DNA from: Rhodospirillaceae bacterium
GTDB taxonomy: Bacteria > Pseudomonadota > Alphaproteobacteria > CACIAM-22H2
Assembly: GCA_022843945.1 (NCBI GenBank)
Contig: JALHMR010000001.1
Coordinates: 186,001 to 250,000 of the forward strand
Direction of reading: 5' to 3'
Length of the DNA stretch: 64,000 nucleotides
Shown here: positions 50,039 through 60,798 of the stretch, piece after piece
Numbering within the stretch: position 1 is the first letter of the stretch
How the letters are laid out: each line of letters begins with the position of its first letter
Notes under the pieces: generated by a model
Databases searched by the model: none
The model's input: only the letters and a program-made list of their open reading frames with translations
What the model was told of the DNA's origin: nothing
Translations under genes and position numbers: made by a program

Positions 50039-50782
50039 ATGGCCCAGCCCGAGACCCAGCCCGAATACCGCACCCGCCTGCTGGCCCAGTATGTCTCCAC
50101 CCACACCAGCGTCTCGGGCGCGGTGGCCGGGCTGGAGCGCCGGCGACCCTATCTCGACCGGCTGGTGCGCGATCATTTCCCGCGCAGCCGCGAGGCCGCG
50201 ATCCTTGACCTGGGCTGTGGGCATGGCGCCATCCTCTGGGCGGCCGCGCGGGCCGGCTACACCAACCTGACCGGCGTCGATGCCAGCCCCGAGCAGGTGG
50301 CTGCGGCCAAGGCGCTGGGCATCCAGGGTGTACGCCAGGGCGAGCTCGAGCCGGCGCTGGCTGCCACGCCGGACGCCTCCGTCGACGCCGTGATCCTGTT
50401 CGACCTGCTGCACTACTTCGCGCCCGCCGAGCAATTCCACATCACCGACGAGGTCTACCGCGTGCTCAAGCCCGGCGGCCGCTGGATCCTGCATGTGCCC
50501 AACGGCGAGGGCGTCTTCGGGGCCCGGATGCGCTATTGGGACTATCTCGCCACCGGCGCCTTCACCCGCGCCTCGCTGGGTCAGATGCTGCGCGCCTGCA
50601 AGTTCGCCGACGTGCGCTGCTTCGAGGACACGCCGGTGGTGCACGGCGCCGCCAGCGCGGCGCGCTGGCTCGCCTGGAAGCTGGTGCGAAACGTCGCCCG
50701 CTTCGCCCTTGCCGCCGAAACCGGTGAGACCGACGCGATCTTTTCGCAGCTGCTGCTCGCCGTGGCGGTCAAGGCGGACTGA
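50039..50782 (+). CDS. SAM-dependent methyltransferase, paralog of the one at 53516
   Basis: 247 aa. SAM motif AAILDLGCGHGAILWAAARA, acidic GVDASPEQVAAA, LFDLLHYFAPAEQF and YRVLKPGGRWILHVPNGEG. It shares most of its length with the methyltransferase at 53516-54244, including YVS/YVA-like N-terminus and the DHFPRSREA / DHFPPSREA block, so one arose from the other. Its last 14 bases overlap the convergent polymerase gene. Probably O- or C-methylates a glycan sugar. Confidence 0.87.
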   Translation: MAQPETQPEYRTRLLAQYVSTHTSVSGAVAGLERRRPYLDRLVRDHFPRSREAAILDLGCGHGAILWAAARAGYTNLTGVDASPEQVAAAKALGIQGVRQGELEPALAATPDASVDAVILFDLLHYFAPAEQFHITDEVYRVLKPGGRWILHVPNGEGVFGARMRYWDYLATGAFTRASLGQMLRACKFADVRCFEDTPVVHGAASAARWLAWKLVRNVARFALAAETGETDAIFSQLLLAVAVKAD

Positions 50783-52307
50783 CCCGCGTCCCGCTGGGGC
50801 GGCAGAACAGCCGGATCGCGATCCAGACGAAGCCGAGGAAGAAGACCGCCTGGGTAATGAAGCCGCCCAGCATCAGCGACAGATTCGACTCCTGGTAGAA
50901 CAGGCGGAAGATCAGCGCCCAGCCCGTGACGATTTCGAGCTCCGACATCTCCGGCTGCAGCAGCATGCGCTCCAGCAAGGCCAGCAAGACGCCCACCAGT
51001 CCCATCCCGACGGCCACGCCGAGAGGTCCGAAATTAATGTAGAACTCCACGATCCACGGCAGGTTAATCGAGGTCACGCGATCGCCGGGGTGGAGAATTC
51101 TGTAGGTATGGCCGAACCATTGTCCCATGACCTCCGTGGGCTTGTTGGGCCAGAACACGCGTGGCACGAGATTGGTCAGCAGGTTCTTGAACGTTTCGCC
51201 TTTCAGGTAGGCAACCCGCTCCGGGGTCTGATCGACACAAAACTGCAGGACAACGACGAGCGCGAGACGCCTCAACAGGGGTGGCGCGACGTTCTTTCCG
51301 GCAACCGCCGAGCCCTCTTCCTGGCCTTGGGCAGAGAACAGCAGCGCGGCAAGACCGATCGCGCCCATCTTGTCCGAGACCCGCGAAGCAACCGTTGGCG
51401 AGTCCTGGACAATGAAGACGTTCGAAAGCTTCAGTATCGGAAAGATGTAGAGCGCCGCGAAGAGCACGAGGGTGAGGATCACGCCGATCTTCCGGCTCAA
51501 GTACCAATAGAGCGTGATCAGGAACAAGAAGAGCAGGATGATCGGGGTAATCAACCCTTCGTAGACATGGATCAAGAACTCAAACGGGATAAGAACCGCC
51601 CAGTAGATGATTTTCTCGACGTCGCGGAGTTGTCCTCTGTACCAGGCAACGAACAGCAGACCGATGGCGAACAGACCAATGGGGGCCATCGCCTGCCCCA
51701 CGGGACTCATCGCCCGCGCAGCCGGCAGGTAGAGGTAAGTCAGATGCATGGCCGCGCAGAGCCAGAGCAGAATTCGCAGGCGAGGCCATGACACCGCCAC
51801 CGGCAGACGGTATCGCGGGGCGCGCCGCACCAGGGGCCGGCCCGCGTAGTAGCCGGCGGCGAGCATGAGCAGGCCGATCAGAACCAGAAGGGCTGTCTTG
51901 CTGGTTATCGTCTCGAAGAATATCCCCGACGGCTCTTCGATCGTGCCGCCGTTGGACCACCACTCGCGCGAGATCACGAAGGGAGGTAAGGCAAAGAAGA
52001 TGATGTAAAAAAAGCCGGTCAGGGGCAGGAACGGCAGGGGCGGCCGCAGCGGATCGCGAAGATAAAGATACGCTATGACAAGGCCGGCCCACACAGACGC
52101 GACAAACAGCCACGCTGCAACCGGCTCAACGAAATCCGGCCGAACAAGCAGCAGCGCCGGGGCCGCCAGTCCGGCGGCAAAGACGAGTGCGGCAGGGCCA
52201 CGAAACACCGCCCCCGACGATCCCGCCCCTGCCCCGGTTGCGCCCTGCGCAACGGGTTGCTGTCCGCTTTGTACCACCCCGACCCGCCATCCCGCGTGTG
52301 GGACCAC
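50769..52307 (-). CDS. Wzy-like oligosaccharide repeat-unit polymerase
   Basis: 512 aa with about 12 membrane helices, for example LVFAAGLAAPALLLV, FFYIIFFALPPFVIS and TPIILLFLFLITLYWYLSRK. A large extracytoplasmic loop contains the motif LVPRVFWPNKP, which I know from O-antigen/exopolysaccharide polymerase-type proteins. Location between glycosyltransferases, with a Wzx-like flippase 5 kb on, supports a Wzy-dependent pathway. Sequence of this class is poorly conserved, so an O-antigen ligase is a possible alternative. Confidence 0.75.
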   Translation of the reverse strand: MVPHAGWRVGVVQSGQQPVAQGATGAGAGSSGAVFRGPAALVFAAGLAAPALLLVRPDFVEPVAAWLFVASVWAGLVIAYLYLRDPLRPPLPFLPLTGFFYIIFFALPPFVISREWWSNGGTIEEPSGIFFETITSKTALLVLIGLLMLAAGYYAGRPLVRRAPRYRLPVAVSWPRLRILLWLCAAMHLTYLYLPAARAMSPVGQAMAPIGLFAIGLLFVAWYRGQLRDVEKIIYWAVLIPFEFLIHVYEGLITPIILLFLFLITLYWYLSRKIGVILTLVLFAALYIFPILKLSNVFIVQDSPTVASRVSDKMGAIGLAALLFSAQGQEEGSAVAGKNVAPPLLRRLALVVVLQFCVDQTPERVAYLKGETFKNLLTNLVPRVFWPNKPTEVMGQWFGHTYRILHPGDRVTSINLPWIVEFYINFGPLGVAVGMGLVGVLLALLERMLLQPEMSELEIVTGWALIFRLFYQESNLSLMLGGFITQAVFFLGFVWIAIRLFCRPSGTRVSPP

Positions 52308-52391
52308 TATTGCTCAGCGTGGGCGCTTTATCCTATGAAATAAAGTCTCCCGCCCGGCGTTATCCACGGGCCGCCGCAGACCATCCCACCC

Positions 52392-53519
52392 ATGCATATT
52401 CTCTATATCGGCTTCGACGTCGAGGGAGTCGGCGGCATCGCCACCTACACCCGGCACCAGCTGCGCGCCCTGCGTGACCTGGGGCATAAGCTCGACGTCA
52501 TTTCCGTCGACAAGCAGGACCGGATCTTCGCGCCCGGCCACGCCAACCGTCATATCCCTTTTACCAGCCGCAGCGGGGTGGTTGCGACCCTGCTAAAGGC
52601 GGTCCTGGCGCCGGCGCAACCCTTCGACCTGGTCATGTTCAACCATGTCTACCTGGCCATGTTCGGCCTGATCGCCCGCTGGCGCCGCGGCACGCCCTAT
52701 GTGCTCAATGTCTACAATATCGATATCCTGACGCCGCTACCGGCGTTACGCGAATATGCCTTTAGCCGTGCCGACCTGGTTATCGCCGACTGCCAATACA
52801 CGATCGACAATCTGCCTCATTTTCATTCCCGCGTGCCGGCGACCGGCCTGCTGTATGACCCGGTCGATACCGCCTTCTTCCGTCCGATTGCCAAGCCCGA
52901 GGCCCGACGCGAGATCGGGCGGCGCTTCGGCCTGGCCGATCTTGACCGGCGAACCATCGCCGTCACGGTCGCGCACATGGCCGGGCCGCCGAACAACAAC
53001 AAGGGCCATCGCCAGACCATCGAGGCGCTGCGCCAGCTCAATGACTCGCGCTTTCTCTATCTCATCGTCGGTGCCGGGCCGGACCGGCCGGCGATCGAGG
53101 CGCATGTGCGTGAATACGGCGTCGGCGACCAGGTGAAATTCCTGGGACTGGTCGATCAGGACGCGCTGCCTTTCCTCTATGCTGGCGCTGACGCGGCGAT
53201 TCTCGTGGCCAAAGGCGGCCCGGGGCTCGGCGAGGCGGTGCCGCTCGGGCTGATCGAAGCTTCGTCCTGCGGCACGGCCTTTATCTGCGGCAACGAGGAC
53301 GGGTCGGTCGAGGCCATCGACAACGCCAGTCCCAATGGTTTTGCCATCGATCCGTCGCGCCCCGAGGCGCTGGCGGCCTGCCTGCGCCGTTTCGCCGACG
53401 AGCCGGAGCTTGCCTTGACCATGGGCCGTAACGGCATCGCCATGGTAGACCGGACCTTCAAGTACGAACGCTTCATGGCGCAACAGGGGGCGCTGCTTCA
53501 GCGCGTCGCAGTCCGATGA
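52392..53519 (+). CDS. GT4-family glycosyltransferase
   Basis: 375 aa. MHILYIGFDVEGVGGIATYT is the acceptor-domain start with the Gly-rich loop; GHRQTIEALRQL, FLGLVDQDALPFLYAGADAA and GGPGLGEAVPLGLIEASSCG form the donor-sugar site with its E-x7-E. It is the first gene of a six-gene rightward operon in which every junction overlaps, abuts or is at most 22 bases. The ATG overlaps nothing upstream; the 84-base gap to the polymerase gene must hold divergent promoters. Confidence 0.88.
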   Translation: MHILYIGFDVEGVGGIATYTRHQLRALRDLGHKLDVISVDKQDRIFAPGHANRHIPFTSRSGVVATLLKAVLAPAQPFDLVMFNHVYLAMFGLIARWRRGTPYVLNVYNIDILTPLPALREYAFSRADLVIADCQYTIDNLPHFHSRVPATGLLYDPVDTAFFRPIAKPEARREIGRRFGLADLDRRTIAVTVAHMAGPPNNNKGHRQTIEALRQLNDSRFLYLIVGAGPDRPAIEAHVREYGVGDQVKFLGLVDQDALPFLYAGADAAILVAKGGPGLGEAVPLGLIEASSCGTAFICGNEDGSVEAIDNASPNGFAIDPSRPEALAACLRRFADEPELALTMGRNGIAMVDRTFKYERFMAQQGALLQRVAVR

Positions 53520-54244
53520 GCCGCTACCGCGAGCGCATCTATGGCCAGTACGTCGCGGCGGCCTCCGCCCCGCTGGCGCCCGAGACGCTGGCCGGGCTCG
53601 AGCCGCGCCGCGGCGTGCTGGCGCGCCTGATCGCCGATCACTTCCCGCCCAGCCGCGAGGCCCGCATCCTCGAAGTGGGCTGCGGTCACGGCGCGCTGCT
53701 GCATTTCGCGCGTCAGGCCGGCTACACGAACATCGCCGGCGTCGATGGCAGCACCGCCCAGGTCGAGGCGGCCGGGCGTCTCGGCATCCCCGGCGTGCGG
53801 CACGGCGATTTGCTTGCGGCCCTCAAGGCCGAGCCCGATTCGAGCCTCGACGCCGTCGTCGCCTACGACGTGATCGAGCACCTGACCAAGGACGAGCTTC
53901 TCGATCTGACGGATGCGGTCCACCGTGTGCTCAGGCCGGGCGGCCGGTGGATCATCCATGCACCCAACGGCCTGTCGCCATTCGTCGGGGTGATGCGCTA
54001 CGGCGACCTCACCCACGAGCAGGCCTTCACCCCTGAATCCCTGACCCAGCTCTTCCTGGCCTGCGGCTTCCGCGAGGCCAGCTTCCACGAGGATCCACCG
54101 GCCGCGCGTGGCCTGAAAAGCCTGGTGCGGGCGCTGCTCTGGCGCGTGGTGCGCGCGGTCATGCGTTTGGCGCTGGTGGTCGAGACGGGAATACCGGATT
54201 ATCGCGTCTTCACCATCAATCTCATCGCCGTGGCGGTTAAATAG
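53516..54244 (+). CDS. SAM-dependent methyltransferase, paralog of the one at 50039
   Basis: 242 aa. ARILEVGCGHGALLHFARQA, GVDGSTAQVEAAG, AYDVIEHLTKDELLDLTDAV and HRVLRPGGRWIIHAPNG. Starts with ATGA overlap of the glycosyltransferase and its TAG is followed immediately by the asnB ATG. Two homologous methyltransferases in one locus suggest two methylated positions or sugars in the product. Confidence 0.87.
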   Translation: MSRYRERIYGQYVAAASAPLAPETLAGLEPRRGVLARLIADHFPPSREARILEVGCGHGALLHFARQAGYTNIAGVDGSTAQVEAAGRLGIPGVRHGDLLAALKAEPDSSLDAVVAYDVIEHLTKDELLDLTDAVHRVLRPGGRWIIHAPNGLSPFVGVMRYGDLTHEQAFTPESLTQLFLACGFREASFHEDPPAARGLKSLVRALLWRVVRAVMRLALVVETGIPDYRVFTINLIAVAVK

Positions 54245-56050
54245 ATGTGCGGAATCGCGGCCCTTTTTGCCTATGGCGCCAGCGCGGCGCCGATTGCCGC
54301 GGCCGAGCTGCGCGCGGTGCGCGACCGCATGGCCAAGCGCGGGCCCGACGGCACGGGCGAATGGTTCTCGGCCGACGGCCGCGTGGCGCTGGGTCATCGC
54401 CGCCTGTCGATCATCGACCTGCGCGCCGTTGCCGACCAGCCAATGCTGCATGACGGCGGCCGGCTGCGCATCGTGTTCAACGGCGAGATCTACAATTACA
54501 AAGCCCTGCGCGACGAGCTGATCGCCCAGGGTCGCGTCTTCCAGACCAATTCCGACACCGAGGTCATCCTCCAGCTCTACGACCGTGACGGGCCGGATTG
54601 CGTCAGGCGCCTACGTGGCATGTTCACCATTGTGCTGTGGGATGAAAAGCGCGGCGGGATGTTCCTGGCCCGCGATCCGCTGGGCATCAAGCCGCTCTAT
54701 ATCGCCGACAACGGCAAGACCATTCGCGTGGCCTCGCAGGTCAAGGCGCTGCTCGCCGCCGCCGAGGTCGACACGCGGCCCGATCCGGCCGGCCATGTCG
54801 GATTCTTCCTCTGGGGCAGCGTGCCCGATCCCTATACCCTGCATCGCGGCATCCGGGCATTGCCGGCCGGGCATACGCAATGGATCGATGCGCGCGGCGC
54901 ACAAAGCCCGCGGCCTTACTGGTCGCTGATCGATACGCTGAGCGCCGTTTCTCCCGCGCCGGCTTCGCCCGAGGCACGGCGCGAGCTGTTGCGCGAAACC
55001 CTGATCGACAGTCTGCGCCATCATTTCGTCGCCGATGTGCCGGTCGGCGTCTTCCTCTCGGCGGGCCTCGATTCGACGACCATCGCCGCCCTCGCCACCG
55101 AGGATGGCGCCACCAACCTGCGCACGCTCACCCTGGGCTTCCGGGAATTCGAGGGTCGCGAGAACGACGAGACGGCGCTCGCGGAACTGGTCGCCGCCCA
55201 GCGTCAGACCCGCCACACCACGCGCTGGGTGCTGGGGCGGGAATTCGCCGAAGAGCGCGCGGCCCTGATGGAGGCGATGGACCAGCCGTCGATCGACGGC
55301 ACCAATACCTATTTCGTTGCCAAGGCGGCGCACGAGGCGGGCTTGAAAGTGGCGCTCTCCGGCCTGGGCGGCGACGAGATCTTCGCCGGCTATCCCAGCT
55401 TCCGTCAGGTGCCGCAACTCGTCCGGCTGGTCGGGCCTTTCGCCGGCCTCGAATCCTTCGGCCGCGCCCTTCGCCGGGCGACGGCGCCGTGGCTCAAGAA
55501 CCTGGTGCCGCCCAAGTACCCCGGCCTGCTCGAATACGGCACCGGCTTCGGCGGCGCCTACATGCTGCGCCGCTGCTTGTTCATGCCCTGGGAGATGGAA
55601 GACCTGCTGCCCCGCGAGATGGCGCGCGAGGGACTCGAAGAGCTGCGGACTCTCGATCGGCTGGAGCACGATCTCGATCGCCTGCCCAGCCCGCGCCTCA
55701 AGGTGACGGCGCTGGAGATCGCCTGGTACATGCGCAACCAGCTGCTGCGCGATTCCGACTGGGCCGGCATGGCGCATTCGCTGGAAATCCGAGTGCCGTT
55801 CGTCGATGTTGAGCTGCTCGCCCGCCTCGCTCCCCTGCTGGCCAGCGAGACTCCGCCGTCCAAGGGCGACATGGCGGATACCTGCCGCGTGCCCCTGCCG
55901 CCGCCGATCCGCCACCGCGCCAAGACCGGCTTCGTCGTCCCGGTACGCGACTGGGTGCAGGGCGAGACCGCCGGCCAGGAAGCCGGTGCGGCGCGCGGCT
56001 TCCGCGGCTGGGCGCGCCTCGTCTACGCGCAGCACGCCAAGGCCGCCTGA
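54245..56050 (+). CDS. asnB: AsnB-type glutamine-dependent amidotransferase
   Basis: 601 aa. Met-Cys at the N-terminus (MCGIAALF) provides the glutaminase nucleophile, with RGPDGTGEW and FNGEIYNYKALRDEL. The synthetase domain has FLSAGLDSTTIAAL (ATP-binding SxGxDS) and ALSGLGGDEIFAGYPSF. The protein can make asparagine from aspartate, but copies embedded in glycan loci commonly amidate uronic-acid sugars. Given methyltransferase and glycosyltransferase neighbours with 0-base spacing, sugar amidation is the better inference. Confidence 0.88.
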   Translation: MCGIAALFAYGASAAPIAAAELRAVRDRMAKRGPDGTGEWFSADGRVALGHRRLSIIDLRAVADQPMLHDGGRLRIVFNGEIYNYKALRDELIAQGRVFQTNSDTEVILQLYDRDGPDCVRRLRGMFTIVLWDEKRGGMFLARDPLGIKPLYIADNGKTIRVASQVKALLAAAEVDTRPDPAGHVGFFLWGSVPDPYTLHRGIRALPAGHTQWIDARGAQSPRPYWSLIDTLSAVSPAPASPEARRELLRETLIDSLRHHFVADVPVGVFLSAGLDSTTIAALATEDGATNLRTLTLGFREFEGRENDETALAELVAAQRQTRHTTRWVLGREFAEERAALMEAMDQPSIDGTNTYFVAKAAHEAGLKVALSGLGGDEIFAGYPSFRQVPQLVRLVGPFAGLESFGRALRRATAPWLKNLVPPKYPGLLEYGTGFGGAYMLRRCLFMPWEMEDLLPREMAREGLEELRTLDRLEHDLDRLPSPRLKVTALEIAWYMRNQLLRDSDWAGMAHSLEIRVPFVDVELLARLAPLLASETPPSKGDMADTCRVPLPPPIRHRAKTGFVVPVRDWVQGETAGQEAGAARGFRGWARLVYAQHAKAA

Positions 56051-56072
56051 GGCCGCGGGCCCCGGTCCTCCC

Positions 56073-57296
56073 ATGCGGCGCCTGCGGCTCGCCTATCTCG
56101 TCACGCACCCGATCCAGTACCAAGCGCCGCTGCTGCGGCTGGTGGCGGCCCAGCCGGATATCGACTTCACCGCCTTCTTCGGCACCGATTTCTCCGCCCG
56201 TGCCTTCACCGCCGGCGAGTTCGGCCAGAAGATCACCTGGGACGTGCCGCTGCTCGACGGCTATCGCCACGAGGTCCTGCCACAGCTTTTTGCTCCCCCT
56301 GAAGGACAACAGCCGCCGCTCGATCTCTGGCGGCCGATCAACTATGACCTCGCGCGGCGGCTGAAGGGCTTCGATGCGCTGTGGATCCACGGCTATGCCC
56401 GCGTCTTCCACTGGGCGGCGATCGCCGCCGCCCGGCGGCGCAAGATCAAGGTCCTGCTGCGCGACGAGGCGACTGCGATCTCCGCCGAGCGCAGCCCGCT
56501 CAAAAGCGCCGCGAAGCGCCTGTTCTTTTCCGCCCTGGGGCGCGGCGTCGATGCCTTCCTGCCCATCGGCACGCTCAACCGCCGCTACTACGAGCAGAAC
56601 GGCATCGCCGCCTCGCGGCTGTTTGATGTTCCCTACGCCGTGGACAACGCGCATTTCCGCTCCGGCGCCGAGAAGGCGGCGCAGGAACGCGACGCGACCC
56701 GCACCTCACTCGGCCTCGAGCCGGGGCGACCGGTCCTGCTGTTCGCGGCGAAGCTGATCGAGCGCAAGCGGCCGGCCGTGCTGCTCGAGGCGTTCGCGCG
56801 CATCCACCAGGACCCGGCCTTGCGCCGGCCCTATCTGGTATTCGTCGGCGACGGACCGCTGCGCCCTCAGCTCGAGGCCGAGGCCCAGGCCCGCGCGCCG
56901 GGCTCGGTGCGTTTCCTCGGCTTCCAGCCGCAGCGCGACCTGCCGCGCTGGTATGATCTCTGCGATGCTTTCGTGCTGCCTTCGGCGCAGGAGGCCTGGG
57001 GGCTGGTGGTGAACGAAGTGATGTGCGCCGGCAAGGCGGTGATCGCCAGCAACATGATCGGCGCCGCCCCCGACCTGGTGAAGCCGGGCGAGAACGGCGC
57101 CATTTTCCGCGTCGACGAGGCCGATGACTTGGTCCGCGCCATGCGCGACGTGCTGGCCGACCCTGACCGCCTGGCCGCCATGGGCCGGCGCAGCCTTTCA
57201 CTCATCGAGCGCTGGAGCTTCACCGAGGACATTGCGGGCCTGCGTGCGGCCCTCGCCGCCACCTGCCCCGGTTTTGCCACGGAGCCCGGGCGTTGA
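56073..57296 (+). CDS. GT4-family glycosyltransferase
   Basis: 407 aa from ATG 56073. LRLAYLVTHPIQYQAPLLRL is the N-terminal domain start seen in a well-known glycan-locus group (often with WGLVVNEVM). ALWIHGYARVFHWAAIAAAR, LLFAAKLIERKRPAVLLEAF, FLGFQPQRDLPRWYDLCDAF and LPSAQEAWGLVVNEVMCAGK complete the donor site. It follows asnB by 22 bases and shares four bases with the flippase start. Confidence 0.88.
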   Translation: MRRLRLAYLVTHPIQYQAPLLRLVAAQPDIDFTAFFGTDFSARAFTAGEFGQKITWDVPLLDGYRHEVLPQLFAPPEGQQPPLDLWRPINYDLARRLKGFDALWIHGYARVFHWAAIAAARRRKIKVLLRDEATAISAERSPLKSAAKRLFFSALGRGVDAFLPIGTLNRRYYEQNGIAASRLFDVPYAVDNAHFRSGAEKAAQERDATRTSLGLEPGRPVLLFAAKLIERKRPAVLLEAFARIHQDPALRRPYLVFVGDGPLRPQLEAEAQARAPGSVRFLGFQPQRDLPRWYDLCDAFVLPSAQEAWGLVVNEVMCAGKAVIASNMIGAAPDLVKPGENGAIFRVDEADDLVRAMRDVLADPDRLAAMGRRSLSLIERWSFTEDIAGLRAALAATCPGFATEPGR

Positions 57297-58579
57297 GGGA
57301 TATCTCGGTTTCCTTCGTCGCCACCGGGGTCATCCAGGCGACCAACATCGCCACCGGCCTGCTGGCGGCCCGTATCCTGCTGCCCGAAGGCCGCGGCGAG
57401 CTCGCCGAGATCATGCTGTGGGCCGGCCTGATCGTGGAATTGGGCATCCTCGGCCTGTCGGACGCCCTGCTCTACCGGGCGGCGACCAACGCGGCCTCGC
57501 CGCAAAAGCTCTTTGCGGCCGCCACCATACTCACCCTCATCCTGTCGGTGATCCTGGTCGTCGTCGGCTTCGTCGTCGAGCCACTGGTCATCCATGACAG
57601 CCCGACCACGCTCGACCTGGCGCTGATCTATCTCGTGGCTTTCGTGCCGATCTACCTGTCGTCGCTCTTCGTTACGACGATCTTCCAGGGCCAGCTCGAC
57701 ATCGTCACCTGGAACCTGCTGCGCGGCGCCGTGGCGCTCGGCTACCTGCTGTTCATCGGCGTGGTCTACGTCACCGGCCATGCCACGGTGGCCGGCTTCG
57801 CCGCCGCCAACCTGATGGGCATGCTGCTGTCCGGTATACTCGGCGTGTTCCTGCTGGCGCGTCGCGGCTGGACCGGCTGGCGGGTCGACACGCCGACCCT
57901 GCGCGGCCTGGTGGTCTACGGCGCCAAGGTGCATGTCGGCGAGATGATGAATTCGGCGCGCCAGAAGATCGACCAGGCGCTGGTGGCGCTCTGGCTGCCG
58001 CATGCCGAGCTCGGCCTCTACGTCGTGGCGCTGACCGTGGCCAACGGGCCGCTGATCCTGGCCCAGACCCTGGGCAACCTGGCCTTCCCCAAGATCAGCA
58101 ACCAGGCCGAGATCGGCGGCAAGACGGTGGTCTTCGGCCGCTACCTGCGCTTCACCCTCGCCGTCACGATTGCCTGCACGGCGATCCTGCTGCCGCTCAA
58201 TCCCTTCCTGGTGCCGCTGCTGTTCGGCGAGCCTTTCTCGCCCGCCGCCACGGTGGCCAACATCATGCTGCTCGGCCTGCCCTTCGCCGGGGCCAAGATC
58301 CTGTTCATGAATGCGCTCAAGGCCTGGGACAAGGCGCTGGATATCGGCCATGCCGAAGCCGTGGGCCTCGCCGCCGCCGCCGCCTCGCTGGTCGTGCTGC
58401 TGCCCACGCTGGGCATCGTCGGCGCCGCCTGGAGCCTGGTCGTCGCCAACCTCGTGGCGGCCGGCGTCATGGCCGTGTCGCTGCAGCGCAGTCTCGGCCT
58501 GCCGGTGCTGCAGCTCTTCCGTCCGACGGCCGACGACTGGACCCTGGTGCGGGACCTGCTGCGGAGAGAGCGCGCGTGA
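57293..58579 (+). CDS. Wzx-like polysaccharide flippase (MOP superfamily)
   Basis: 428 aa, TTG start overlapping the preceding stop (TTGA). About 12 membrane helices; the N-terminus VSFVATGVIQATNIATGLLA and RILLPEGRGELAEIMLW is typical of the PST/MOP family that flips undecaprenyl-linked oligosaccharides across the inner membrane. RQKIDQALVALWLPHAELGL is another family block. Pairs functionally with the Wzy-like polymerase at 50769-52307. Confidence 0.88.
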   Translation: MRDISVSFVATGVIQATNIATGLLAARILLPEGRGELAEIMLWAGLIVELGILGLSDALLYRAATNAASPQKLFAAATILTLILSVILVVVGFVVEPLVIHDSPTTLDLALIYLVAFVPIYLSSLFVTTIFQGQLDIVTWNLLRGAVALGYLLFIGVVYVTGHATVAGFAAANLMGMLLSGILGVFLLARRGWTGWRVDTPTLRGLVVYGAKVHVGEMMNSARQKIDQALVALWLPHAELGLYVVALTVANGPLILAQTLGNLAFPKISNQAEIGGKTVVFGRYLRFTLAVTIACTAILLPLNPFLVPLLFGEPFSPAATVANIMLLGLPFAGAKILFMNALKAWDKALDIGHAEAVGLAAAAASLVVLLPTLGIVGAAWSLVVANLVAAGVMAVSLQRSLGLPVLQLFRPTADDWTLVRDLLRRERA

Positions 58580-59690
58580 GCCGCTCTCGCGTGCTGGTCC
58601 ACCACCCCGGCTCCAACCACCTGGCCTACGAGCTGGTGGCGGCCCTGCAGGCCAAGGGCTTCGAGACCGACTTCGACACCGGGTTCTTCTATACCGAGGA
58701 TGGGCTGGCGGCCCGGGCGGCCCGCGCCCTGCCCGCGCGCTGGCGCGGCAAGGTCGAGCGCGAGCTCAAGCGGCGTTCGCACCCGGGCGTCGATCCGCGG
58801 CGTGTGCGTTTCCTGGCCAGCCCGGAGATCGCCTACGTCGCCGCCAACCGGCTCGGCCTGCCGCCGGGACCGCTGGCGCGCGTGGTCGGCTGGCGCAACG
58901 AGATCTTCGACCGCTGGGTGGCGGCGCGGGTGCGTCGGGAAAGGCCGGCAATCGTCGTCGGCCATGATTCCTCGGCCCTGCTGGCCCAGCGCGCGGCGCG
59001 CGAGGTCGGCAGCCTCTCGGTCCTCAACCAGGTCATCGGCCATATCGAAGCCGGCCTCGAGGTCTTCCGGGAAGAGTCCGAGCGCGCGCCCGAGTTCGCC
59101 GAGACCCTGGTGGTGCCCCCCGCCTGGATCATCGAGCGTTGCCGCGTCGAGGCGCTGGAGGCGGACCATGTGCTCGTGCCCTCGGCCTACGTGCGCGATA
59201 CGCTGATCGCGCGCGGCACGGACCCTGCGCGCATCGCCGTCATTCCCTACGGCGTCGACATCGAACGCTTCCGGCCGCTGCCCAAGCCGGCGAGTGCGCC
59301 ATTCCGTATCCTGTTCGTCGGGGCGTTGAGCCAGCGCAAGGGCATCAAGTACCTGCTCGAGGCGATGAAGCGGCTGCGCCTGCCGAAGGCCGAGTTGGTC
59401 CTGGTCGGAAGGCGGATCGGCAGCGCCGAGGCCTTCTCGGCCTACGACGGCGTCTTCCGCCACGTGCCGCATGTCCCCTATCACGAGGTCCACCGCCTGT
59501 TCGGCGAGGCGGATATCTTCGTCTATCCCTCGCTGCACGAAGGCTCGGCCTTCGCCACCTACGAGGCGCTGGCCAGCGGCCTGCCGGTGGTCACCACGCC
59601 CAATACGGGCTCGGTGGTGCGCGACGGCGTCGACGGCTTCATCGTGGCGCCGCGCGACGTCGAGGCTTTGATGGAGCGGATCGAGCGGCT

Positions 59691-60758
<1,068 letters not shown>

Positions 60759-60798
60759 CGCGTTTGTTCCGCTTGCTGAGAGGAGTGGGGAGGGCGTT

